Origin: Paenibacillus sp. SZ31
Lineage (GTDB): Bacteria > Bacillota > Bacilli > Paenibacillales > Paenibacillaceae
DNA: 64,000 nt
Direction of reading: 5' to 3'
Assembly (NCBI RefSeq): GCF_012912005.1
Contig: NZ_JABBEA010000002.1
Coordinates: 558,001 to 622,000 of the forward strand
The notes under the pieces: generated by a model
Seen by the model: only the letters and a program-made list of their open reading frames with translations
The model's database searches: none
What the model was told of the DNA's origin: nothing
Program-made: the position numbers and the translations under genes
Part shown: piece after piece, positions 7,957-14,982 of the stretch
How the letters are laid out: every line of letters begins with the position of its first letter
Numbering within the stretch: the stretch's first letter is position 1

Positions 7957-8298
7957 GGAATCCCTCCTGATTTGAGTTGATGGAATGAGTACATAAGCTG
8001 ATTTTGAACTGCACAATTACAGGTATTTCTGTCCGGCCCCCTCGTTTGAAAATTTTGTCTTTATTTGGTAATGATTTGAATCTACTAGAAATTTATATCA
8101 TTTTTTGTAAACTTGAAATCTTAAATTCTGAACTATGTTAATATTTGAATATGTAAGAAAAGCAAATGTTTTATCGTTTCGCCATGCACCGCGCTACTTT
8201 GAACACAAAAAAACACCTCCAAAGCGTCAGCGTATCGCACGATACGGTTGACTTTTTGGGGGTGTTCGCTGGATGCTTTTCGTCAAATTGGCCCTGAC
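7957..8298. other. Upstream region of the six-gene operon
   Basis: About 340 bp with no gene. It holds the terminator of the TetR gene (8205-8266) and, between about 8040 and 8170, AT-rich sequence that probably carries the promoter of the glycosyltransferase operon. I could not assign a clear -35/-10 pair or operator. Confidence 0.5.
8205..8266 (-). terminator. Intrinsic terminator of TetR gene
   Basis: A long hairpin with a perfect CGTATCG/CGATACG apical stem and an AACACC/GGTGTT base. On the minus strand it is followed by seven T residues. It lies 33 bp after the TetR stop codon and separates that gene from the operon at 7956. Confidence 0.8.
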
Positions 8299-8865
8299 CT
8301 AACGCTGCTTAAACCCATGATAAAATGTATCTACTACAAGCGCAGGGGCTGCTTTTCTCGCGATATGACCACTCACAACCTGCTGCCACGTCAGGAACAT
8401 GATGGAATACAGGACATCTACAATCCAGGTTTTGTCGAGATCGGAGCGGAAATAACCTTTCTGCTGCAATAGACCCACTGCATGCAATACAGGTTCTCTC
8501 AGTTTCAGATCGGCTCCCTCAATCTCGGGATTATAGTTAATGGTAGTGTCATGAGCCAGAAAATAAATTTTGTCGCCTAATGGAATAAGCGCTTCAATCA
8601 GCTCGGGTATGTACTTTTCACAATGCTCCTCATCCAGTTGAATTTCTTTCATGGTCTCACTAACCACTTCAATTGCGCGTAATCCGAGATAAACCATGAG
8701 CTGTTCACGGCTTTCCACATATCGATGTAATGTGGCAATCCCGATTTTTGCAGATTCTGCAATTTCATTCATGGATGCATTTGGCTTTTCAATCAGCAAT
8801 TTGGTAGCCTCATCCAGAATGGAATGTAGTCTAGTTTGTTTGATTGTTGTCATTTCCTTTTTCAT
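8299..8865 (-). CDS. TetR/AcrR family transcriptional regulator
   Basis: A 188-residue repressor with an N-terminal helix-turn-helix (about 10-55): ILDEATKLLIEKPNASMNEIAESAKIG, then IATLHRYVESREQLMVYL, which matches the TetR recognition helix pattern. The helical C-terminal half is the ligand and dimer domain and shows no close signature. AAGAGGTG precedes the ATG. It lies downstream of the ABC-F gene on the same strand, but a terminator (9014-9041) separates them, so it is probably transcribed from its own promoter in 8866-9013. Its target is unknown; candidates are itself or the operon downstream. Confidence 0.9.
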   Translation of the reverse strand: MKKEMTTIKQTRLHSILDEATKLLIEKPNASMNEIAESAKIGIATLHRYVESREQLMVYLGLRAIEVVSETMKEIQLDEEHCEKYIPELIEALIPLGDKIYFLAHDTTINYNPEIEGADLKLREPVLHAVGLLQQKGYFRSDLDKTWIVDVLYSIMFLTWQQVVSGHIARKAAPALVVDTFYHGFKQR

Positions 8866-9013
8866 TAGTAATACACCTCTTGGCGAATTAGTCTATAATT
8901 GATCTATTCATCCATCATATGATCGAATGAGATTATAAAATTATAGCATATATTCTCACGATATCGCATTCTTAACGCAACAAACCACCTTTTATAGTCG
9001 TGCTGTAAATAAG

Positions 9014-9041
9014 AAAATTTAAAAGCCGCCATTCGGCGGCT
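9014..9041 (-). terminator. Intrinsic terminator of ABC-F gene
   Basis: AGCCGCC/GGCGGCT 7-bp stem with a 4-base loop, followed on the minus strand by TTTTAAATTTT. It lies about 35 bp after the ABC-F stop codon. Confidence 0.85.
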
Positions 9042-9075
9042 CTTAGCATGATTATCTTTTATCTCGATCTGTTGC

Positions 9076-10554
9076 TTATAGTTCGATGACTCTTGTCGCA
9101 ATATTTGCGCAAAATTCGCTGTCGTGCTCTACAAAAAGCAGGGTTGGAGAGTACTCCAGCAGCAAGTCTTCGATCTGCATACGTGAAATGACATCCACAA
9201 AATTGAGTGGTTCATCCCAAATATGCAAATGAGCTCTCTCACTAAGACTTTTAGCAATGAGCACTTTCTTTTTTTGGCCTGCGCTAAATGTTGAAATATC
9301 TTTCTCCAATTGTAGTCTGGAAAAATCCAATTTTCGAAGTATCGATTTAAACAAGCTCTCATCAATCCCCTGCGTGACCGCATACTCAGATAAATGGCCT
9401 TCGAGATCGGACGTGTCCTGCGAAACATACGAGATTTTGAGCTGATGATCCTTTCGGAAAAGACCTGTATAAGCAATATCTTCATCACAGATCAGTTTAA
9501 GGATGCTTGATTTGCCAGATCCATTTTTTCCGTACAGGGCAATTCGATCCCCTTTTTCAACCGTGAAACTGATATCCTTACACACAGTATTAGACCCGTA
9601 TGCTATAGACACATGTTGCAATTCGACAAGTTCATGCTTGTGAAAATCCAACTGATGAATCTGTAAACGTTCTGCACTCTCGATGTTTTTGAGAAGTTTG
9701 GATTTCTCTTGAATCGCAGATTGCTGCCTTTGTTTGATATTTTTGGAACGTTTCATCATTTTGGCAACCTTGTGCCCAATATATCCTTTATCCACCTTGG
9801 AGCCGGAATTTCTCGTACCATTTTTGGTTTTTTCCACTTCATGCGACCATCCACCGGTCCGTTTGGCTGAATCGGATAAACGCTTGATATCCTTTATTAA
9901 TTTCTCATTACTCGCAAGTTCAAACTGATCTTGCCTTCTTTTGTTCTCCCACCAAGCCGAGAAATTACCTTTCTGAATCTCGATGTTACTCTTATTGATG
10001 GAAAGGATATGGTCCACGCTGTGATCCAGAAAGGAGCGATCGTGCGATACCAAAATAAATCCATTCTTGCTGCGAAGATAATTACTAACAATTTGCCTCG
10101 CATGAAGATCTAGGTGATTGGTCGGTTCGTCAATGAGCAGAAACCGATTATCCTTCAGGAACAAGGCGGCCAGCATGATCTTCGTCTGTTCTCCGTTGGA
10201 TAAGGTATCGAAAGGCCGATACAGCACATCTTCTGACACCTTCAACAGGTTAAGCTCGCGCGCAACTTGCCAGTGCAGATATTCAGGATGAATCTCGCCG
10301 ATGACATCGAGGGTAATAGCTTCCTTATTCTCTACCTGAAAAGGAAAATATTCAAAGCTAACATTCGCAGAGATATGCCCACTATATTCATATTTACCAA
10401 GCAACAGATTGAGAAAGGTCGTTTTGCCTCTGCCGTTCCTTCCGGTAAAACCCAATTTCCAATCGGAGTCCAACTGAAAACTAACATTTTCAAATATATT
10501 ATCGTAACTGCCTTCATAGGCAAAGGTCAGGTTAGTAACGTTGATTAAAGACAT
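9076..10554 (-). CDS. ABC-F ribosomal protection protein, Lsa type
   Basis: From the ATG at 10554 the protein has 492 residues and begins MSLINVTNLTFAYEGSYDNI, the pattern of Lsa proteins. It has two ATPase domains and no membrane segments: Walker A GRNGRGKTT and GKNGSGKSS; signatures LSNGEQTK and FSAGQKKK; Walker B LLIDEPTNHLD and a divergent HLHIWDEPLNFVD. The inter-domain linker (about 220-300) is long and basic, as in antibiotic-resistance ABC-F proteins that enter the ribosomal E site. Lsa proteins give resistance to lincosamides, pleuromutilins and streptogramin A. AAAGGATG precedes the ATG. In-frame upstream starts (10620 ATG) exist but lack homology support. A leader gene lies at 10699-10827. 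Confidence 0.9.
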   Translation of the reverse strand: MSLINVTNLTFAYEGSYDNIFENVSFQLDSDWKLGFTGRNGRGKTTFLNLLLGKYEYSGHISANVSFEYFPFQVENKEAITLDVIGEIHPEYLHWQVARELNLLKVSEDVLYRPFDTLSNGEQTKIMLAALFLKDNRFLLIDEPTNHLDLHARQIVSNYLRSKNGFILVSHDRSFLDHSVDHILSINKSNIEIQKGNFSAWWENKRRQDQFELASNEKLIKDIKRLSDSAKRTGGWSHEVEKTKNGTRNSGSKVDKGYIGHKVAKMMKRSKNIKQRQQSAIQEKSKLLKNIESAERLQIHQLDFHKHELVELQHVSIAYGSNTVCKDISFTVEKGDRIALYGKNGSGKSSILKLICDEDIAYTGLFRKDHQLKISYVSQDTSDLEGHLSEYAVTQGIDESLFKSILRKLDFSRLQLEKDISTFSAGQKKKVLIAKSLSERAHLHIWDEPLNFVDVISRMQIEDLLLEYSPTLLFVEHDSEFCANIATRVIEL

Positions 10555-10698
10555 GCATATCATCCTTTTTATGTGAAATATAAAAGTAAACTGACGGGAT
10601 TTCACCATAGAACATGGCATGGATTCCCTCACTTTAATATTTGAACATAATCAGAATTTAGATTCGCTTATACAATAAGAACCCTGGCGATATACCAT

Positions 10699-10827
10699 TC
10701 AGCGCCAAGTAGATCTATGCATAGGAGGATAAAGTGTCGGATTCTGATTAGTAATATTGTGAACCATGCCACTGTTCATGTTCGTTGACAGGTCCACATA
10801 AACATCCACAACCTCTAATTCTGTCAT
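10699..10827 (-). CDS. Small 42-residue protein or leader peptide upstream of ABC-F gene
   Basis: An ATG at 10827 follows AAGGGGGG at good spacing and opens a 42-codon frame starting MTELEVVDVYVDLSTNMNSG and ending HRSTWR. There is no signal peptide or membrane helix. A promoter-like TTGACC-17 bp-TTAAGT sits at 10870-10898. The frame ends 145 bp before the Lsa-type gene on the same strand. Antibiotic-inducible ABC-F genes often have translated leaders that control attenuation, so this could be a sensor peptide; it could also be an unrelated small protein. I do not recognise the sequence. Confidence 0.5.
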   Translation of the reverse strand: MTELEVVDVYVDLSTNMNSGMVHNITNQNPTLYPPMHRSTWR

Positions 10828-10869
10828 GACTCTATCCCCCCTTAGAAAGCTCAAAATTTAATACAGAAA

Positions 10870-10898
10870 ACTTAACATGGAATATATTCACTGGTCAA
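10870..10898 (-). promoter_or_regulatory. Predicted promoter of leader ORF and ABC-F gene
   Basis: On the minus strand TTGACC (10898-10893) and TTAAGT (10875-10870) are separated by exactly 17 bp. This would start a transcript about 40 bases before the leader ORF and leave over 300 bases before the ABC-F start. Confidence 0.4.
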
Positions 10899-10945
10899 GA
10901 CACGGCAACCTCAATCACTTCATCCACGTCTTTCCGCTTCCCCCT

Positions 10946-11785
10946 TCAATCCACTGTATTATCAGCCTTACACACCTCTACATATATCTTGATGATGTAC
11001 TCATCGGGGTTACTTTCTGCGAAATAACTGAGCAGGTCCAGTGCATACACATGTCCACAGACTTGCAGCCCCTCTTTTTCTATCTCCTCTTTCATGAGGG
11101 TATACGTCTCCGGCATGCTTTCGTATGAACCCCGATGATTCATGACGGCATACATCCCTTTAGGCTTAATCCATATCATTTCCCCTGAAATGGGAGCTTT
11201 TATTTTGTTGCCAAAGTAATCCGGATAGTATTCTCCTGTCTCAAAGTGCTCCTGACGTAGGATCGTCCATACCGGAAACTCATAGTCGATCATCTGTTCA
11301 TCACAATGGGTCCTGTATTCAATGAACTTACGGAAGAATTCCTTATCCCCATCCCCTTGCTCCAGTTGAACAGCAATAAAATACTCCAGCTCACATTGTT
11401 CAATATGCAGTCCTTCATGCGAAGCATCTGTGGCTTGTTTCGTCATTTCAATGGCACCACTTAGCAGCTTTTGCATGCGTTTGATTCGTTGTTGCTCCAG
11501 CTCAAGGGCCTTTAATTTCTGTTCAAACAGCTCAATTAACAATGGCGTATTCTGATTTTGAATAAACGACTTAATCTCTTGAAGTGAGCTTCCTGCCTTC
11601 TTCAGCACATGTATGACATCGAGCACATATGTTTGTTGCACACCATAATAGCGGTAGCCCTTGGCATTGGTATATTCAGGCTTTAACAGCCCAATCTCGT
11701 CATAATGAAACAGGGTATGTTTGGTCACTCCGCAGACCTTGGCAAATTCACTGGTGGTAAAGTGTTGTGCATGATGTCCAGCCAT
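10946..11785 (-). CDS. MerR family regulator with GyrI-like effector domain
   Basis: I set the start at the ATG at 11785 because GGAGG lies eight bases upstream; this gives 279 residues. The N-terminal winged helix-turn-helix reads FTTSEFAKVCGVTKHTLFHYDEIGLLKP and KGYRYYGVQQ, typical of MerR proteins of the BmrR/TipA group. A coiled coil follows (about 85-120, LFEQKLKALELEQQRIKRM). The C-terminal about 150 residues resemble the GyrI-like drug-binding domain (PVWTILRQ, GMYAVMNHRGSYESMPETY, YIIKIYVEV). It is divergent from a QacA-like pump whose promoter has the 19-bp spacer expected for MerR control. Confidence 0.92.
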   Translation of the reverse strand: MAGHHAQHFTTSEFAKVCGVTKHTLFHYDEIGLLKPEYTNAKGYRYYGVQQTYVLDVIHVLKKAGSSLQEIKSFIQNQNTPLLIELFEQKLKALELEQQRIKRMQKLLSGAIEMTKQATDASHEGLHIEQCELEYFIAVQLEQGDGDKEFFRKFIEYRTHCDEQMIDYEFPVWTILRQEHFETGEYYPDYFGNKIKAPISGEMIWIKPKGMYAVMNHRGSYESMPETYTLMKEEIEKEGLQVCGHVYALDLLSYFAESNPDEYIIKIYVEVCKADNTVD

Positions 11786-11858
11786 CTTTGGGTCCTCCAT
11801 ATACATATGTGGTCTAAGTTTTATCAATATAATTGCATTATAGTGTGTAAAGAAAAGT

Positions 11859-11889
11859 TTGACTATAGGGTTACCCGATAGTTTAGTCT
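11859..11889 (+). promoter_or_regulatory. MerR-type promoter with 19-bp spacer and operator dyad
   Basis: TTGACT (11859-11864) and TAGTCT (11884-11889) are spaced by 19 bp, too long for normal sigma-A use but standard for MerR activation. The spacer carries the dyad CTATAGGGTTACCCGATAG, whose core GGGT-T-ACCC is perfect. It lies 36 bp before the pump start and next to the MerR gene. Confidence 0.75.
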
Positions 11890-11924
11890 AGAATTGTAAG
11901 TTATTCATATCGTCGGAGGGAAAC

Positions 11925-13430
11925 ATGTCAAAATTCAAACGTTGGATGATTCTTGTTATTGTCTCAAGTGCACTATTACTCATTGTGATGGATATGACCA
12001 TCCTGTACACCGCTTTACCCAGCTTGACCCATGATCTCGGTGCATCAGCTTCGGAGAAATTATGGATTCTAAACGGTTACTCCCTAGTCATGGCGGGTTT
12101 GCTGCCTGCAATGGGAACGCTCGGGGACCGTATTGGTCACAAAAAAATATTCACCCTGGGATTGCTCGTCTTTTCTGCCGCTTCTCTTGCTGCTGCCTTT
12201 TCTCCAGTACCTGCTGTACTGGTCATGAGCAGAATTCTTCTTGCCGTAGGCGCATCTATGATGATGCCAGCCACATTGTCGATCATCAGGGTTACGTTTA
12301 CGAATGAACGAGAACTCGCACTCGCGATCGGCATATGGGGTTCCATTGCATCCGGTGGTGCAGGACTGGGACCGATTGTCGGCGGACTGCTTCTTCAACA
12401 CTTCTGGTGGGGCTCTGTATTTCTGATTAACCTGCCCATAGCCATTATCGCGTTTGTATTCGCCTTGAAAATGATTCCTAAACATCAAGGGGATACGTCG
12501 AAAAAGTGGGATTTCACCAGTTCCATTCAGATCATGATTGCCATGGTTGGAATTATCTATTCTATCAAGGAATTCACAAGACGCGAAGGATCTCTGACAC
12601 TCGCTATCATCGCTGCTGTGATCGGTGTTCTGTCCCTGATCATCTTTATTCGCCGTCAGAATAACAGTACCCACCCGCTTCTGGATCTGTCCTTATTCAA
12701 AATTCCAAGATTCAGCACCGGCTTTATTACCGCACTGGTTGGCTTGTTTGCACAAATGGGTGTGCAATATATGGTCACTCAGCGGCTTCAGCTGGTGGAA
12801 GGCATGTCACCGCTTCAAGCTGGACTATTCACCGTATCCATACCTGTTGCAGCACTCATTGCCGGACCTGTAACGGGAGCCATTATGCACCGTGTGGATG
12901 TTGTATATATCAAAAGCTTTTCTCTGTTCATCGCTGCCCTTGGCATGGGGACGTATCTGATGTATTTCAATGCAGGGTTTACCGGGCAGATTCTGGGTTT
13001 GGCACTGCTTGGTGCAGGTCTTGGATCAGGCATGACCGCTGCATCCCATTCCATTATGAGTTATGCCCCACCTCACAAAGCGGGTATGGCCGCTTCCATT
13101 GAGGAAGTAGGTTATGAGCTGGGCGGAGCATCCGGTATTGCCATCATCGGAAGCATGTCGACCCTTTTCTACACACTCGCTATGAAGATTCCTGCGGGGA
13201 TTAGTGTGCCAGCCAATGCGAAGGACAGTCTGGATGAAGCGCTTATCGCTGCCGAAAGCTTGCCTGCTGCGTCTGCTGAATCGCTCAAAAATGCCGCCTT
13301 TGCTGCATTTGACCAATCTTTCTTTGTCGTCATTGCAGGTGTGACCGTATTTCTGTTCATTGCTGCTCTGATCATGAGCTGGGTTGCCGTGCGCTTGAAA
13401 CGAGCAAAAAAGCACAGCTTTAAAACGTAA
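11925..13430 (+). CDS. MFS multidrug efflux pump, DHA2 family (QacA/SmvA-like)
   Basis: A 501-residue protein with 14 predicted membrane segments, the DHA2 layout. VMDMTILYTALPSL in segment 1 matches the MDMTI motif of QacA-type pumps. GTLGDRIGHKKIF is MFS motif A, and GLGPIVGGLLL is the antiporter motif C. These proteins export cationic drugs and biocides by proton antiport. GGAGGG precedes the ATG. It is divergent from the MerR gene and has a MerR-type promoter, so induction by a bound drug is likely. A small hydrophobic peptide gene follows 41 bp downstream. Confidence 0.92.
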   Translation: MSKFKRWMILVIVSSALLLIVMDMTILYTALPSLTHDLGASASEKLWILNGYSLVMAGLLPAMGTLGDRIGHKKIFTLGLLVFSAASLAAAFSPVPAVLVMSRILLAVGASMMMPATLSIIRVTFTNERELALAIGIWGSIASGGAGLGPIVGGLLLQHFWWGSVFLINLPIAIIAFVFALKMIPKHQGDTSKKWDFTSSIQIMIAMVGIIYSIKEFTRREGSLTLAIIAAVIGVLSLIIFIRRQNNSTHPLLDLSLFKIPRFSTGFITALVGLFAQMGVQYMVTQRLQLVEGMSPLQAGLFTVSIPVAALIAGPVTGAIMHRVDVVYIKSFSLFIAALGMGTYLMYFNAGFTGQILGLALLGAGLGSGMTAASHSIMSYAPPHKAGMAASIEEVGYELGGASGIAIIGSMSTLFYTLAMKIPAGISVPANAKDSLDEALIAAESLPAASAESLKNAAFAAFDQSFFVVIAGVTVFLFIAALIMSWVAVRLKRAKKHSFKT

Positions 13431-13471
13431 TGAAAATTCACTTTATGAAACAAAGCGAGGTATATACGATC

Positions 13472-13564
13472 ATGTGGTTTCCAATAACCAATGGAATTGT
13501 TATTTTATTAGGTATATTTGCTATTTTTCTGATCGTTAGAAATATGTCAAAAGAAGAGGATTAA
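13472..13564 (+). CDS. 30-residue single-helix membrane peptide
   Basis: The ATG at 13472 opens 30 codons: MWFPITNGIVILLGIFAIFL followed by a charged tail IVRNMSKEED. It is a single hydrophobic helix of about 18 residues ending in a charged cytoplasmic-type tail. GAGG lies 11 bases upstream, a moderate site. It is 41 bp after the QacA-like pump on the same strand and just before a terminator, so it is probably co-transcribed. Small membrane proteins that modulate transporters (such as AcrZ or KdpF) are known, but a role here is inference. Confidence 0.5.
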   Translation: MWFPITNGIVILLGIFAIFLIVRNMSKEED

Positions 13565-13579
13565 CTCAATTAAATGAAC

Positions 13580-13623
13580 ATCAAAAACCACTACCTGAGT
13601 TGTTTCAGGTAATGGTTTTTGAT
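13580..13623. terminator. Bidirectional intrinsic terminator
   Basis: ATCAAAAACCACTACCTGA pairs with TTCAGGTAATGGTTTTTGAT with a single mismatch, giving a long stem flanked by A- and T-runs. It lies between the pump/small peptide unit on the plus strand and the gene ending at 13656 on the minus strand. Confidence 0.85.
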
Positions 13624-13655
13624 ATGCCTGAGAACAGGCCTCCAATGGGTACACC

Positions 13656-14039
13656 TTACGGAACATAAGCATCCTCAACCTCAACTTTTCGTTCATTCCC
13701 CATCGTAATGTATTTCACATTAATGATATTTCCTTTCTGGAAGTGGGGAATATGTGTGATCGGGATATAAGTTTCTACAATTGTTGGAAAGGTGCGGCCG
13801 TCAACTTGGGTTACAGTTAAATCCAATCGCACGCCCGGCCTTCCATCCCTACTGGATGAAGTCTGTACAATATCATGAATTATTGCTTCTGCTGGAATTC
13901 CATCCATCAGAATGCTCTTGCGAAGGTGATGTTTCTCTTTATTGCTACGTTGCAGTTTAAATACCATAATCGTAGTGATCGTGCCTGTTATAAGCATAAA
14001 GACAATAACAGCAACAAAAGTAATTAATGTGACGGTCAT
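13656..14039 (-). CDS. Membrane-anchored hypothetical protein (127 aa)
   Basis: The protein has one N-terminal membrane helix (about residues 3-27, rich in Val, Ile, Phe and Thr) and a soluble part of about 95 residues. The soluble part reads GIPAEAIIHDIVQTSSSRDG, RPGVRLDLTVTQVDGRTF, YIPITHIPHFQKGNIINVKY: a small beta-rich fold seen in many short membrane proteins of unknown role. AAGGAGG precedes the ATG. It stands alone between two terminators. I cannot name a function. Confidence 0.75.
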   Translation of the reverse strand: MTVTLITFVAVIVFMLITGTITTIMVFKLQRSNKEKHHLRKSILMDGIPAEAIIHDIVQTSSSRDGRPGVRLDLTVTQVDGRTFPTIVETYIPITHIPHFQKGNIINVKYITMGNERKVEVEDAYVP

Positions 14040-14130
14040 GATAACCTCCTTTTATTTGAAACTTATGTTAACTACTTCTTGTTTAGATCTTTTATTCCTG
14101 CCTATTTTCTTAAATCAGAAAGCTTTAAAA

Positions 14131-14157
14131 TCAAAAAAGCCGCCTTAAGGGCGGCTT
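14131..14157 (-). terminator. Intrinsic terminator of pentapeptide-repeat gene
   Basis: AAGCCGCC/GGCGGCTT 8-bp stem with a 5-base loop, followed on the minus strand by TTTTTTGATTTT. It lies 20 bp after the stop codon of the gene at 14177. Confidence 0.85.
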
Positions 14158-14176
14158 CCTGCTGTGTATGTTCAAC

Positions 14177-14782
14177 TCAATCTACTTTCGCACCATAAGA
14201 GCGTACAAACAGAACGGCTTGTTCGCGATCCAAACGTACACCTTTGATATCCAGAGATTTCAGATCTATGCCCTCCAGATTGGCCCCTCTAAGATCGGCC
14301 CCTTGCAGCTTGGCTCTGCTCAAAACGGCTCTTGTAAGATCACAGTCTCTCAAATCCGCTTTGGTGAAATCCGTGTCTGTAAAGTCAGCTTCAAAGAAAC
14401 GAATTCCTCGCAAATCCTGTTTGCCTAATCGGGTATGTCTCAGATTTGTATAAGACCAATCCCCGTGACTTAGTGTAATGCCATCCATTTGCGCACCTGA
14501 AAAGTCCGAGCCTGTCATCTTGCAGGAGCTGAATTTGGAAGCAAAAAGATTCGCACCACCGAAGGTGCAGTTTTCAAAAGCCGATTCCGTATGAATCGAA
14601 CCATTCATCGAAGCCCCTTTGAAGTCACACTCGATAAAACGGCAGTTACTTGTTTCGATTTCTTCCATAGAAGCATTCATGAATGTACACTGTTTGAAAA
14701 CACAGCTTATCAGTTCTCCATATCTCAGATCGCGTCCCTCAAAATGTACTGCTTCATATTCCTGATCCTTATATTGATACAC
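14177..14782 (-). CDS. Pentapeptide-repeat protein
   Basis: A 201-residue soluble protein built of A(D/N)LxX-type repeats: CTFMNASMEE, CRFIECDFKGASMNG, CTFGGANLFASKF, SDFSGAQMDG, ADFTDTDFTKADLRDCDLTR, AKLQGADLRGANLEG. Such repeats fold into a right-handed square beta-helix that can mimic DNA; Qnr and MfpA members protect gyrase from quinolones. The length and the single interruption near residue 110-125 resemble Qnr-like proteins, but many family members have other or unknown roles. The start is a GTG with GGGG eight bases upstream. It lies between two multidrug pump genes. Confidence 0.85.
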   Translation of the reverse strand: MYQYKDQEYEAVHFEGRDLRYGELISCVFKQCTFMNASMEEIETSNCRFIECDFKGASMNGSIHTESAFENCTFGGANLFASKFSSCKMTGSDFSGAQMDGITLSHGDWSYTNLRHTRLGKQDLRGIRFFEADFTDTDFTKADLRDCDLTRAVLSRAKLQGADLRGANLEGIDLKSLDIKGVRLDREQAVLFVRSYGAKVD

Positions 14783-14897
14783 TGGTTACACCCCACATTG
14801 TATATTTCTCCGTCTTTCTTCATTAAAAGAACTTTTTATACTATACCACACCCCTGTCAAGTACCTGCTTAAACACCCACTAAAGTCAAGTTACTTT

Positions 14898-14918
14898 TTT
14901 TAGAGAAAATCTCTAAAA
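14898..14918. repeat. AT-rich inverted repeat upstream of pentapeptide-repeat gene
   Basis: TTTTAGAGA-AAA-TCTCTAAAA has perfect 9-bp arms. It is not followed by a T-run in either direction, so an operator is more likely than a terminator. It is about 115 bp upstream of the GTG at 14782 and 65 bp after the MFS stop at 14983. Confidence 0.4.
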
Positions 14919-14982
14919 TATAAAGGAAAGACGCAAAAAGCACCTTTTTCTCTACACTATATTCCCTACCAATTGTCCGTAT

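Noticed and set aside
8011..8040. A possible third copy of the dispersed repeat
   Set aside because: Only about 11 bases (TATTTCTGTCC) match, which can occur by chance in 64 kb.
8904..9101. 65-codon minus-strand frame between the TetR and ABC-F genes
   Set aside because: It overlaps the ABC-F stop and the terminator hairpin, and has no ribosome binding site or sensible composition.
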